Assembly (NCBI GenBank): GCA_002307235.1
Contig: DBTV01000003.1
Span: forward strand, 1 to 37,356
Length of the DNA: 37,356 bases
Source: Acidobacteriaceae bacterium UBA1307
Lineage (GTDB): Bacteria > Acidobacteriota > Terriglobia > Terriglobales > Acidobacteriaceae
Direction: 5' to 3'
How positions within the stretch are numbered: position 1 is the first letter of the stretch; each line of letters opens with the position of its first letter. Made by a program: the position numbers and the translations under genes. The notes beneath the pieces were generated by a model that was not told the DNA's origin, did no database searches, and saw only the letters and a list, made by a program, of their open reading frames with translations. This document shows positions 1 to 7,412 of the stretch, piece by piece.

Positions 1-480
1 ATCAACAAGCTGATCCGCACCTCGCGCCAACTGGTGCAGGAGCTGGGCCGCGAGCCTTCGAGCGAAGAGATTGCGCGCCGCATGGATATTCCTGTAGCCA
101 AGGTCCGCAAGGTGCTCAAGATCGCGCAGGAGCCGATCTCACTCGAAACGCCGATTGGCGAAGAGGAAGATTCGCACTTGGGCGACTTCATCGAGGATCG
201 TCAGGCGGTTTCGCCTTCGGATGCGGTCATCGGCGTGAACCTGAAGGAGTATACCTCGCAGGTGCTCCGCACCCTGACCCCCCGCGAAGAACGCGTGATC
301 AAGATGCGCTTCGGACTCGAGGACGGCTCCGAGCACACGCTCGAAGAGGTTGGCCAGAGCTTCCAGGTGACGCGCGAGCGCATTCGGCAGATCGAAGCCA
401 AGGCGCTGCGCAAGCTGCGTCATCCGAGCCGCAGCCGCAAGCTGAAGGCCTTCGTCGACGGCGTGAAAGAGTCGATGTAA
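1..480 (+). CDS. rpoD: RNA polymerase primary sigma factor RpoD, C-terminal part
   Basis: The gene is cut by the left edge of the window; the frame is open from base 1 and ends at the TAA at 478-480, leaving 159 residues. They cover sigma-70 regions 3 and 4. Region 3 begins with INKLIRTSRQL and includes the typical ISLETPIGEEEDSHLGDFIED stretch. Region 4.2 follows with LTPREERVIKMRFGL and the DNA-recognition helix VTRERIRQIEAKALRKLRHP, which contacts the -35 element. This is the housekeeping sigma factor that directs RNA polymerase to most promoters. The protein ends in VKESM, and a strong intrinsic terminator lies about 25 bases downstream. Regions 1 and 2 lie outside the window. Identification is secure; primary status is inferred from the highly conserved region 3/4 sequence. 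Confidence 0.96.
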   Translation: MNKLIRTSRQLVQELGREPSSEEIARRMDIPVAKVRKVLKIAQEPISLETPIGEEEDSHLGDFIEDRQAVSPSDAVIGVNLKEYTSQVLRTLTPREERVIKMRFGLEDGSEHTLEEVGQSFQVTRERIRQIEAKALRKLRHPSRSRKLKAFVDGVKESM

Positions 481-506
481 CGCTTGATGCGAGCAGGAAA
501 CAAAAA

Positions 507-538
507 GCCGCGATTCCCTTGGGAATCGCGGCTTTTTT
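507..538 (+). terminator. Intrinsic terminator after rpoD
   Basis: A near-perfect inverted repeat (left arm GCCGCGATTCCC at 507-518, right arm GGGAATCGCGGC at 521-532) is followed by six T. It lies 27 bases after the rpoD stop codon. Confidence 0.9.
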
Positions 539-642
539 GCGTGGGGACGGAAACTGCTGTTTCCGGGGACGTACTGGCATTGGCGGCAAAGGATGCGTGG
601 CCGGAGTTGCGGGCAAAACCGAGGTAGGCAAGGCTAGAGCAG

Positions 643-736
643 CCGCAGATTCCCTTCGAAAAGCGACCGCAGATCCTTACGACTCACCACCCCCAGGCGG
701 ATGAAAACGCCGGGGGCCCCGTTCGCACAGGATGAC
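643..736. repeat. Dispersed intergenic repeat, copy A
   Basis: This stretch of about 94 bp matches 6358-6450 in the same orientation at roughly 90% identity by eye. Shared blocks include CCGCAGATTCCCTTCGAAAA, ACCGCAGATC, GACTCACCACCCCCAG and GGGGCCCCGTTCGC. An internal inverted pair (CCCCCAG and a GGGGG-containing right arm) could fold. It lies between the 3' ends of rpoD and the convergent hddC-like gene. No coding capacity is apparent. Confidence 0.8.
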
Positions 737-750
737 CGGCGGTGGTGTGG

Positions 751-1470
751 CTAATTCCCAGTCCCTTGCTCCCTCGTACTTCCCTCTCCGGCCAGCGCGG
801 TCTGGGCGCGGTCCAGGTCTTCGGGTACGCCGATGTCGAGAAAGAAACTGGTGGTCGAGAAGGCGAGCGGGCGCAGGCGGGCGACCTCGGGCATGAGCAC
901 GTCGCGCTCGAAAGAGAACTTTGCGGCAAGCCCTGGCCGCCAGGCCAGCTCGCGCACAATCACATAGGCTCCGGCGTTGATCCAGCCGGGGCCGGAGTGG
1001 CCCTTCTCTTCAAAGCCGACCACGCGGCCGCCCTCGATCTGCACGCCGCCGTAGCGGGCCACATCGGGCTGCTCGACGACGGCCATGGTGATGGCCGCGC
1101 CAGCGCCGGCATGGGCGCGCATCATCGCGCCGTAATCAACGTCGAGATAAGTGTCGCCGTTGAGCACCAGCATGGAAGGCTTGGTGCCCAGCTCCATGGC
1201 CGCGCGAATGGCGCCGCCGGTGCCGCGCGGCTCGTGCTCAATGGCGTAATCGACCTGCAAACCGGCAAAGGAGGCACCGAAATGCTGCTCGATGACCTCA
1301 TGCAGATAGCCGACCGACAGAATGGCGCGGGTATAACCGCAGGCTGCCAGATGCTCGAGCAAAATCTCAAGAAAGGGCCTGCCGGCGACCGGCGCCATGG
1401 GCTTGGGAATGTCTTTGATGCGCGAAGCCAGACGGGTTCCGAACCCGCCGGCGAGAACAATGGCTTCCAT
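751..1470 (-). CDS. hddC: Sugar-phosphate nucleotidyltransferase, HddC-like
   Basis: A protein of 239 residues with a single nucleotidyltransferase (Rossmann-like NTP_transferase) domain. The N-terminus MEAIVLAGGFGTRL carries the nucleotide-binding GGxGTRL signature. It is followed by the IPKPMAPVAGRPFL sugar-nucleotide motif, EHEPRGTGGAI and LNGDTYLDVD, which holds the metal-binding Asp. The sequence resembles D-glycero-alpha-D-manno-heptose-1-phosphate guanylyltransferase, which makes GDP-heptose for polysaccharides. A glucose-1-phosphate thymidylyl- or mannose-1-phosphate guanylyltransferase activity cannot be excluded. The start at 1470 is preferred because AAGGAA lies 6 bases upstream and the conserved domain begins there; an in-frame upstream start would add seven residues. 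It lies 59 bp behind the sugar-transferase gene on the same strand, so both probably belong to one polysaccharide operon. Confidence 0.78.
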   Translation of the reverse strand: MEAIVLAGGFGTRLASRIKDIPKPMAPVAGRPFLEILLEHLAACGYTRAILSVGYLHEVIEQHFGASFAGLQVDYAIEHEPRGTGGAIRAAMELGTKPSMLVLNGDTYLDVDYGAMMRAHAGAGAAITMAVVEQPDVARYGGVQIEGGRVVGFEEKGHSGPGWINAGAYVIVRELAWRPGLAAKFSFERDVLMPEVARLRPLAFSTTSFFLDIGVPEDLDRAQTALAGEGSTREQGTGN

Positions 1471-1529
1471 ATAATTCCTTGCGTGATGCACGCGGCGCGC
1501 GAACCCGGAAAAATCCCTTTCGACTCGCT

Positions 1530-2930
1530 CTAGACGTGCGTGACTTCCTTATTGTTGCATTCCGCGGCCAGCGCGGCGACTGCCGTTTCCGAGCCAACGT
1601 CGATTTTTTCGATGCCCTCGGCGCGGGCCGGATGCAGCAGCGTGAGCAGGGTTCGAAAGACGATTTCGAGGTCGAGCCAGAGTGAGTAGTTGTAGATGTA
1701 GACCAGATCGAAGCGCAGTTTGTGCTCGGCGGAGGTAGCGTAGCCGCCCGAGACCTGCGCGAGGCCGGTGAGTCCGGGCTTGACCGCGTGGCGCAGCTCG
1801 TAACCGGGAATCCGCGCGCTGAACTGCTCGACAAAGTGCGGCCGCTCAGGACGCGGGCCGACGAGGCTCATCGAGCCGAGCAACACGTTCGCCAGTTGTG
1901 GCAGCTCGTCGAGGCGCGTTGCGCGCAACAGGCGACCGACGGCGGTCACGCGCCCGTCGCCACGCTCGGCCAGCACCGGGCCGGTGCTTGCTTCGGCATT
2001 CACGATCATCGTGCGCAGTTTGTAGAGGGTGAACAGGCGGCCGTTGGCCCCGACGCGCGTCTGCGCATAGAAGACCGGGCCGCGTGAGCCTAGCCGCACC
2101 GCAAGCGCCGCCGCCAGCAGAACCGGGGCCGTGAGCACCAGCAGAAAGACGGCGCTGGCCCCATCCGAAAGCCGCTTGAGCGCGCGCAGGGCCGGCGGCA
2201 GATGGGGCGGACTCAGGCGAAACAGAAGCTGGTCATCGACAGAAAGCAGATGCGCGCCGACCGTCCACAGCTCGGCAACGTCGGGGACGAGCAGCACGCT
2301 TTTGCCAAGGCTGGCTGCTCTGTGAACGATCTCATTTTTGAGCCGCGTCCGTTGCTCGACGAGCACTGTTTGCCAGAGGACGGTGGCGGGCGGCAACGAG
2401 AGAAAATCTTCGGCGCTGAGGATGGCGTCGATCTCGATCCAGGCCGAGGCCTCGCCTGCGAATTTGAGGCGCAGAGCGGCGGCGCGATGCAGATCGCTGG
2501 CCACCAGCACGGCCGCTTCGCAACGCCGCGCACCACGCACCAGAGCGCGCAGCAGGGTGCGCAGCGCGATGAGGGCCAGCCACTGCAACAGGGTCGCGAG
2601 CAGAAGAACGCGGCGCGCCACGGCCCATTGCGGCTCCCAGCCACAGAGCGCCATCCAGACCGTGGCGTAGAGAACCTGCGCCAGCAGCAAGGTCGAAAGC
2701 AGATCGGCCAGCGTGCGTCGCGACCAGAGCCGGTAGAGCCCGGCCACGGCAAAACAGAGCAGGGCGCAACAGGCGAGCAGCGGCAGCAGATGCACAAAGA
2801 GCATGCGGCTCGGCCGCGCGGCGGGCGAGGTGAAAAGAATCGCGCCCCAGGCACAGGCCACGACAACGAGCAGATCCAGGAGGGCCGCCAGGGGCGAAGA
2901 TTCGAGCAAAACACAGAGGCGCTTGGTCAT
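1530..2930 (-). CDS. Undecaprenyl-phosphate sugar phosphotransferase (WcaJ/PssY-type)
   Basis: A protein of 466 residues. The N-terminal half has several hydrophobic segments (about residues 13-35, 45-68, 80-100 and 108-128) followed by a soluble region. A further membrane-associated helix near residues 255-280 precedes the bacterial sugar transferase domain. That domain shows the family motifs YKLRTM, TRLDELPQLANVLLGSMSLV, GPRPERPHF and VKPGLTGLAQVSG. Such enzymes transfer a hexose-1-phosphate from a nucleotide sugar to undecaprenyl phosphate, the first membrane step in exopolysaccharide or O-unit assembly. The start has a GGGAG ribosome-binding site about 7 bases upstream. The hddC-like gene follows directly downstream. 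The exact sugar (glucose, galactose or other) cannot be read from the sequence. Confidence 0.9.
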   Translation of the reverse strand: MTKRLCVLLESSPLAALLDLLVVVACAWGAILFTSPAARPSRMLFVHLLPLLACCALLCFAVAGLYRLWSRRTLADLLSTLLLAQVLYATVWMALCGWEPQWAVARRVLLLATLLQWLALIALRTLLRALVRGARRCEAAVLVASDLHRAAALRLKFAGEASAWIEIDAILSAEDFLSLPPATVLWQTVLVEQRTRLKNEIVHRAASLGKSVLLVPDVAELWTVGAHLLSVDDQLLFRLSPPHLPPALRALKRLSDGASAVFLLVLTAPVLLAAALAVRLGSRGPVFYAQTRVGANGRLFTLYKLRTMIVNAEASTGPVLAERGDGRVTAVGRLLRATRLDELPQLANVLLGSMSLVGPRPERPHFVEQFSARIPGYELRHAVKPGLTGLAQVSGGYATSAEHKLRFDLVYIYNYSLWLDLEIVFRTLLTLLHPARAEGIEKIDVGSETAVAALAAECNNKEVTHV

Positions 2931-2998
2931 CGCGCAACTCCCGTGAACCGTCGAAAACCTGGATGCACCATTTTAGGCCCAGATCGTCCCGGTGCGAG

Positions 2999-3036
2999 AA
3001 AAAAACGCCGACGAAAGCAATGCGCCTTCGCCGGCG
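2999..3036 (-). terminator. Intrinsic terminator of the sigma-like/zinc-ribbon operon
   Basis: On the minus strand, the arms CGCCGGCGAA and TTCGTCGGCG (3027-3036 and 3006-3015 on plus) pair with one G-U and are followed by seven T. It lies about 20 bases beyond the stop of the gene ending at 3056. Confidence 0.8.
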
Positions 3037-3055
3037 GCAGACAAGTGTTTCTTCT

Positions 3056-3562
3056 TTATTCCGGCAGAATCAACAGGCCCGAGGCGAGCAGCCTTACCGT
3101 CAGCCGGTCGAGCGCCAGTGGAAACTTGTAGCTCAACGCGCGCACGCTCATGCCGATCAGCGCGGCGGCCTCCACCTGCGTATACTCTTGCAAAACGATG
3201 CGGCTGAGCATCTGGCGATCGAGCGCGCCGAGCTTGTCCAGACAGCGCTCGACGTCGAGCACGAAGATCACCGCGTCCTCAAAGGTGCGGATGGGCCGGC
3301 TCGAAACCCAGCCGCGGGCAATCGGATCGCTCAGGATCGACGGCGCGCGGCCCACCTGCATTGAGGCATACAGGTAGCGGCGCAGCAGGCCCTCGGTATG
3401 CTTGCGATAAAAGGCCAGACTTTCGTCGGTCTCCTCCAGATTTTTCTGGCTGCGCGCGGGCCTGTGCGCCGCGGCGAGCCTCCAATCCCGTTGCGTCTGA
3501 GGCCAGGTTGGTTGAGGACTGCTGGCCCCCCAAAGTACCGGTAAAATTAGGGCGGCGCTCAT
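3056..3562 (-). CDS. Sigma-70 region 4-like DNA-binding protein
   Basis: A protein of 168 residues of unknown specific function. The C-terminal half, about residues 108-160, reads as a sigma-70 region 4 type helix-turn-helix: LGALDRQMLSRIVLQEYTQ, then EAAALIGMSVRALSYKF. This matches the usual pattern in which a turn follows LxxxEGYTxxEIA. No region 2 is present, so it is not a complete sigma factor. Residues 40-105 look helical, with an SLAFYRKHTEGLLRRYLY stretch. The start ATG overlaps the stop of the upstream zinc-ribbon gene (ATGA, 3559-3562), suggesting translational coupling. A terminator follows. It could be an orphan regulator that binds core polymerase or DNA. The domain call is fairly firm; the role is unknown. 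Confidence 0.72.
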   Translation of the reverse strand: MSAALILPVLWGASSPQPTWPQTQRDWRLAAAHRPARSQKNLEETDESLAFYRKHTEGLLRRYLYASMQVGRAPSILSDPIARGWVSSRPIRTFEDAVIFVLDVERCLDKLGALDRQMLSRIVLQEYTQVEAAALIGMSVRALSYKFPLALDRLTVRLLASGLLILPE

Positions 3563-3771
3563 CGTGCACCTCCCATGGCGGCCAGTTCGTCGGGCCAGAC
3601 CTTGGCCACCGGCTTACGGCATGGACGCCCGCGGAGCTTTCGACTCTCGGGCGAGGGAAACTCTCTCAGCTTCGTCGCACAGTTTTTGCAATACACGCTG
3701 TCCTGGGTCTGGACGCGGTACCAAAGACAGCCGCACCCTTCGCAAATCTTTAATTGCACGCGCAACTCCAT
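3559..3771 (-). CDS. Small zinc-ribbon protein, coupled to the sigma-like gene
   Basis: A protein of 70 residues with two CxxC pairs: CEGCG near residue 10 and CKNC near residue 30. Together they would form a single zinc ribbon. The remainder is basic (RKLRGRPCRKPVAKV), consistent with nucleic-acid binding. The start has a GGAG element about 11 bases upstream. Its stop overlaps the start of the sigma-region-4 gene by four bases, so the two are likely made together and may act together. No specific family is recognised. It is short, but coupling and the cysteine pattern support it as real. Confidence 0.65.
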   Translation of the reverse strand: MELRVQLKICEGCGCLWYRVQTQDSVYCKNCATKLREFPSPESRKLRGRPCRKPVAKVWPDELAAMGGAR

Positions 3772-4298
3772 GGCCGACTCTCCATCGTGGTTCTCCCAAC
3801 GTCCGGTTCGTCATCGCAGTCCGTCGGGGTGAGAGGAATGCAGGCATCGCAACAGAGATTCTTTCTGCTTTGTGCAACGTCATCGCCCGCCTCCGTTCGT
3901 TTGTTCTCATGTTCATAGCGCGCAGATTCCGGGAAATGCTGATGGGGAGCGGCTCCAGGCGCCGGCATGGTCGCGCGTGGAGACAGGGACGGGACGGACC
4001 GGGAACGGATCGCTTCCCGGACGCAGTTTGTTGCCGTTTGCCAAAGGGTGGGTTGGCTGTGCTGCTCCGCACGTTCGGCAGCGAAGGTTTCCCGATCAAC
4101 ATCTCAGCTCAACATCAGGTGAAGTACTGCAAATCTATAAATTCGCTCCACCAGCGTCAATCTTCAGCCTGTGTATTGCGAGTTATCGCTTTCCATTCCT
4201 TTTTTCAGCATCGAGAATAAAGGCCATCCGCGCTTGTTCACTTTTCTCCAGGCAATCTGCGCACACAACTTCTATTTCCGATAGCGAACGATTCACAG
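3772..4298. other. Intergenic region without a convincing gene
   Basis: These 527 bp separate divergent regulators. Open frames exist on both strands but their composition is erratic and they match no domain I recognise. The region should hold promoters for the zinc-ribbon gene (minus) and the XRE gene (plus). It becomes AT-richer from about 4130 on, as expected for a promoter zone. I see no clear RNA gene or terminator. Confidence 0.5.
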
Positions 4299-5003
4299 AT
4301 GAATTTTACTCAGATGCATGAACGGCTACGGTTGGAGTTGCTCCGCAGGATTCGTCGAGGAACTCTGAGTGTGTCTTTGCTGGCCCGCCAGACAGGGTTT
4401 GGGCAGCCACATCTGTCGAACTATCTGCACTGCCGCCGTCAGCTTTCGCTCGAGGCTCTCGACCGGATTCTGGCGGCGCAGAGCCTGACGATCGACGACC
4501 TGCTGCCCGCCGAACGGGCGCGTGAAGACGCGAACAAGGAAACCGAAGGCGCCGCGATCCCCGTGGTTTCGCACACCGTGGCGCTGTTCGAACCCTACAT
4601 CCGGCCGACGGCCATTCAGGAGATGCTGCGCCTGCCGGCCCATTCGCTGCAATCGATGCGGTCGCGCACCTCCAAGACGCGTCGCGGCTGGGAACGCTTT
4701 GTCGCCGTGCGCATTCCGGCCGACGATGCTCCGGCCATGTACCCACTGGTGCTGCCCGAAGCCCTCGTGCTCATCGACCGGCACTACACCTCGACGACCG
4801 CCTATCGCACCGGCCTGCCGAACCTGTATGCCGTGCGCCTGGGCTCGCGGCTGCTGGTCCGTTCCGTGGATTTTGCGATGGCGCGTCTGATTCTGCGCCC
4901 GCTCAACGCAGACTTTCCCATCGAGTTGGTCGAGGCCGACCCGGACGAGCTGCCTGGCGATCTGATCACCGGACGCATCGGTCTCATCGTCAACGAGCCG
5001 TGA
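4299..5003 (+). CDS. XRE-type regulator with a degenerate LexA/S24-like C-terminal domain
   Basis: A protein of 234 residues. Residues 10-70 form a helix-turn-helix of XRE type: LSVSLLARQTGFGQPHLSNY, then a long helix ending in LTIDDLLP. The C-terminal half (about 130-234) follows the layout of S24/LexA-type repressor peptidases: FVAVRIPADD, PEALVLIDRHY, LYAVRLGSRLLVRSV, LILRPLNADFPIE and ITGRIGLIVNEP. The position of the nucleophile (normally in GDSM) is occupied by ADDA (residues 141-144). The catalytic Lys position (normally VKR) reads VRS (Arg188). I infer a repressor-like protein that cannot self-cleave. The S24 resemblance is by eye and moderate. ATG 4299 has no clear ribosome-binding site; ATG 4314 is an alternative. 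Confidence 0.7.
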   Translation: MNFTQMHERLRLELLRRIRRGTLSVSLLARQTGFGQPHLSNYLHCRRQLSLEALDRILAAQSLTIDDLLPAERAREDANKETEGAAIPVVSHTVALFEPYIRPTAIQEMLRLPAHSLQSMRSRTSKTRRGWERFVAVRIPADDAPAMYPLVLPEALVLIDRHYTSTTAYRTGLPNLYAVRLGSRLLVRSVDFAMARLILRPLNADFPIELVEADPDELPGDLITGRIGLIVNEP

Positions 5004-5054
5004 GGAGGCGGCATTTTCGCGCGTCCAGCGGTCCAGGATCAACTCCGGCACCGG

Positions 5055-5103
5055 TTATCCACGCTTTTTTTGCCTTCCGGCGAGTTCTTGCCCGCTTATC
5101 CAC
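5055..5103 (+). promoter_or_regulatory. Pair of DnaA-box-like sites
   Basis: TTATCCAC occurs at 5055-5062 and again at 5096-5103 in the same orientation, start to start 41 bp. Each matches eight of nine positions of the DnaA box TTATCCACA. They lie in the intergenic region in front of the MerR-TPR gene. Binding is inferred only. Confidence 0.4.
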
Positions 5104-5378
5104 CTCAACTCTTGGCATAATCGCAGCTAGAGCGGTTCCTCCGTTGCTGTATGGGACGCGGTGGAACAATCTCGAACTTTTATTTTCTCGTCGCGGCAAG
5201 GTTCCGGCGAAACCCCCAGAAGCAGATTTCGCCCGAGCGCAAGGCCCGCCCCGATGCGAGGGTTGAAGGCGAAATTGTTTGCCGTACCCGTTGCCCCCGA
5301 GTCCGTGAGCCCCTCATCGCTTGCAGGCTCCAACAGCATTCCGAACCAGAGGGTGCAAGCCCTGTGGGAGATTCAAGA
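5104..5378 (+). other. Probable untranslated leader of the MerR-TPR gene
   Basis: The frame of the downstream gene is open back to ATG 5151, but this part reads like non-coding sequence. The MerR homology begins only after GTG 5379, which has a good ribosome-binding site. The segment contains GCTTGCA (about 5329-5335) and TGCAAGC (about 5354-5360), which could close a hairpin just before the start. A CATAAT at about 5116-5121 could be a -10 element. I cannot assign it to a known RNA family. Confidence 0.4.
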
Positions 5379-6314
5379 GTGACCAGCTATAGTCGTCAGG
5401 ACGTTTTGCGTATCTTCGAGATCAGCACCCACCAGTTGCAGGGGTGGGAGCGCGCAGGCCTGATTCCTCATCAGCAGAGCTATAGCTTTCAGGATCTGGG
5501 CCAGTTGCGCATTCTGCATGCGCTGCGCGCCGAAGACGTGCCCGCCTCATCGATCCGCGCCTCGATTCGCGCCATGAAGGCCGTCGCCGGCATGGAAAAC
5601 CCCCTGCTTGAAGCCCGCGTGATCCGCACCAGCGGCACGCACCTGGCCTTCCGCCATCATGGCTCCATCGTCGACCCGATCCGCCGCCAGTTGCTGTTTG
5701 ACTTTGAACGCTACGATCAGCGGACCGAGGCTGCGCTGGCGCTCGAACCGCTGCGGCTGCCCGGCTACGGTGCCGCCCGCGTGCAGGACTGTTTTCTGGA
5801 GGCCGTCGAGGCCGAGGAATGCGGCGAGAAGCAGCGCGCCATCGAGCTCTACGAGAAGATTCTGTCGCAGGACGCCAACTACGCTCCGGCAGCGATCAAC
5901 CTCGGTACGCTCTACTTCCACATGCAGCAGTTCCGCCGGGCTGAGGAGCTTTATCGGCAAGCCACCGTCGCCGATCCGCATTACGTGCTCGCTTACTTCG
6001 ATCTGGGCAACGTGCTCGACGAGATGGAGCGGGTCGATGATGCCATTGAGGCCTACAAGCAGGCCGTGACGCTGGCTCCCAGCTACGCCGACGCGCATTA
6101 CAATCTGGCGCTGGCCTTCGAGCGCAAGGAGCAGAACCGCGACGCGCTGCGCCACTGGCAGGCCTATCTGCGGCTCGACCAGAAGGGGCCCTGGGCCGAA
6201 CACGCCCGCCAGCGGATTCGCAAGCTGCTGGGCCGCGAAAAACTCTCCATCGCCTGGCGCGCCGATCACTTCGTGCCCCGCCGCAAGGGCCGCGCCGCGC
6301 TCAAGCTGGCGTAG
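5379..6314 (+). CDS. MerR-type helix-turn-helix protein with TPR repeats
   Basis: A protein of 311 residues starting at GTG 5379, with GGGAG at 5366-5370. Residues 4-70 are a MerR-like winged helix: YSRQDVLRIFEISTHQLQGW, then ERAGLIP, SFQDLGQLRIL and a dimer-type helix with SSIRASIRAMK. A linker of about 75 residues follows. About four tetratricopeptide repeats occupy residues 150-275, for example INLGTLYFHMQQFRRAEELY, FDLGNVLDEMERVDDAIEAY and HYNLALAFERKEQNRDALRH. The C-terminus is basic. MerR plus TPR suggests a DNA-binding protein that also recruits a protein partner. No ligand-binding cysteines or metal sites are visible. The gene stands alone and is followed by a dispersed repeat. Function is unknown. 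Confidence 0.8.
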   Translation: MTSYSRQDVLRIFEISTHQLQGWERAGLIPHQQSYSFQDLGQLRILHALRAEDVPASSIRASIRAMKAVAGMENPLLEARVIRTSGTHLAFRHHGSIVDPIRRQLLFDFERYDQRTEAALALEPLRLPGYGAARVQDCFLEAVEAEECGEKQRAIELYEKILSQDANYAPAAINLGTLYFHMQQFRRAEELYRQATVADPHYVLAYFDLGNVLDEMERVDDAIEAYKQAVTLAPSYADAHYNLALAFERKEQNRDALRHWQAYLRLDQKGPWAEHARQRIRKLLGREKLSIAWRADHFVPRRKGRAALKLA

Positions 6315-6357
6315 ATGCAAGGAACCAGGGACTAGCCGGGCGCTGTTTTCCATGCAA

Positions 6358-6450
6358 CCGCAGATTCCCTTCGAAAAGCAACCGCAGATCTTTCGACTCA
6401 CCACCCCCAGACTGAAGAAAACGCCTGGGGCCCCGTTCGCTCAAGATGAC
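6358..6450. repeat. Dispersed intergenic repeat, copy B
   Basis: The second copy of the element at 643-736, same orientation, 93 bp. Here the inner arms CCCCCAG (about 6404-6410) and CTGGGG (about 6425-6430) form a cleaner inverted pair. Like copy A, it lies between two converging 3' ends (MerR-TPR and mmuM-like genes). Confidence 0.8.
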
Positions 6451-6472
6451 GGGCTTCCTGCTTTCCTGGTCC

Positions 6473-7390
6473 CTACGTCCCTGCGTTTACCGCCACGGCG
6501 CGAATATGCGCGGGGCGAATGCGGCAGCAGCCGCCCACGATGGACGCGCCCTGCCGGAACCATTCCGCGGCCTGCACGCCAAAGTCGGCGGCCTCGGTTT
6601 CGCCGGTCCAGCAGCGGCGCTCCGCATCCCAGCCTTCGCCCGAATTCGGATAGACCATCACCGGCTTCTCTGAACCACTTTTGAGTTCGGCGATCAGCGA
6701 GGGCAGCCACCGCGCGGGCACGCAGTTGACGCCGATGGCAACCGTCTGCGGAAAGCGCGCCACGGTCGCGGCCACCGCATGCACCGGCTCGCCATGCGCA
6801 ACATGGCTGTCATCACGGCAGGAAAAGCTGAACCAGGCGGGAATCCGTGGCCACGCGGCCAGCGCCGCGCCCACGGCACGGGCTTCTTCGAGCGAGGGAA
6901 AGGTCTCGAAGGCGAGCAGGTCTGGAGAATCATCGCCGGTCGCGTTGGCCAGAATCTCGATGCGTTCGCGATGAAAGCGCACCAGATCGGCGTAGCTGCA
7001 ATCGTAGGCTCCGGTGTACTCCGCGCCATTGTGCAGCGCCGCGCCGTAGGGCCCGAGCGAGGCGGCGACGAGCACGCGCCGCGCAGGAAACGCGCGTGTC
7101 ACCGCGCGCGCCACGCGCACCGATTTGAGCAGCGCCGCATCGGCTTCGTCGGCGGTACGACCCACTTCGATGTAGCCCATCCGCGAGACCTGATAGCTGG
7201 CCGTGGCAAGGCACTGCGCACCGGCCTCAATGTAGGCGCGATGCACGGCGGCGACCTTTTCCGGCTCGCGCTCGAGCGCCTCGGCCGACCAGAGCGCGCC
7301 ATCGATTTTGCCGCCAAGCGCCTCGATCTCGGTCGCCAGCCCGCCGTCCATCACATGAATTCCGTCAAAGATTTTTTCTTTGTTCAGCAC
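6473..7390 (-). CDS. mmuM: Homocysteine S-methyltransferase family protein
   Basis: A protein of 305 residues with one homocysteine-binding methyltransferase barrel. The N-terminus reads IFDGIHVMDGGLATEIEALG, typical of the family. The zinc ligands are visible as the Cys in IGVNC (about residue 224) and the pair GGCC near residue 290. YPNSGE before the last strand is also characteristic. Such enzymes methylate homocysteine to methionine using S-methylmethionine or S-adenosylmethionine. The start GTG 7390 is preferred over longer frames because GGAGAAG lies 6 bases upstream and the conserved sequence begins within ten residues. The gene follows the HAD phosphatase gene by 22 bp on the same strand, so they are probably cotranscribed. 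The methyl donor cannot be decided from the sequence. Confidence 0.87.
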   Translation of the reverse strand: MLNKEKIFDGIHVMDGGLATEIEALGGKIDGALWSAEALEREPEKVAAVHRAYIEAGAQCLATASYQVSRMGYIEVGRTADEADAALLKSVRVARAVTRAFPARRVLVAASLGPYGAALHNGAEYTGAYDCSYADLVRFHRERIEILANATGDDSPDLLAFETFPSLEEARAVGAALAAWPRIPAWFSFSCRDDSHVAHGEPVHAVAATVARFPQTVAIGVNCVPARWLPSLIAELKSGSEKPVMVYPNSGEGWDAERRCWTGETEAADFGVQAAEWFRQGASIVGGCCRIRPAHIRAVAVNAGT

Positions 7391-7412
7391 GGCGCTTCTC
7401 CAATCAAAAAAA

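Noticed and set aside
5055..5103. Possible replication origin at the DnaA-like boxes.
   Set aside because: Only two boxes, no AT-rich unwinding region and no dnaA, dnaN, gyrB or parAB genes nearby.
5104..5378. 6S RNA or another structured RNA before the MerR-TPR gene.
   Set aside because: The local hairpin is weak and I could not match conserved parts of 6S, SRP or RNase P RNA. Kept only as a probable leader.
5151..5378. N-terminal extension of the MerR-TPR protein from ATG 5151.
   Set aside because: The extra 76 residues have no homology, whereas GTG 5379 has a good ribosome-binding site right before the MerR domain.
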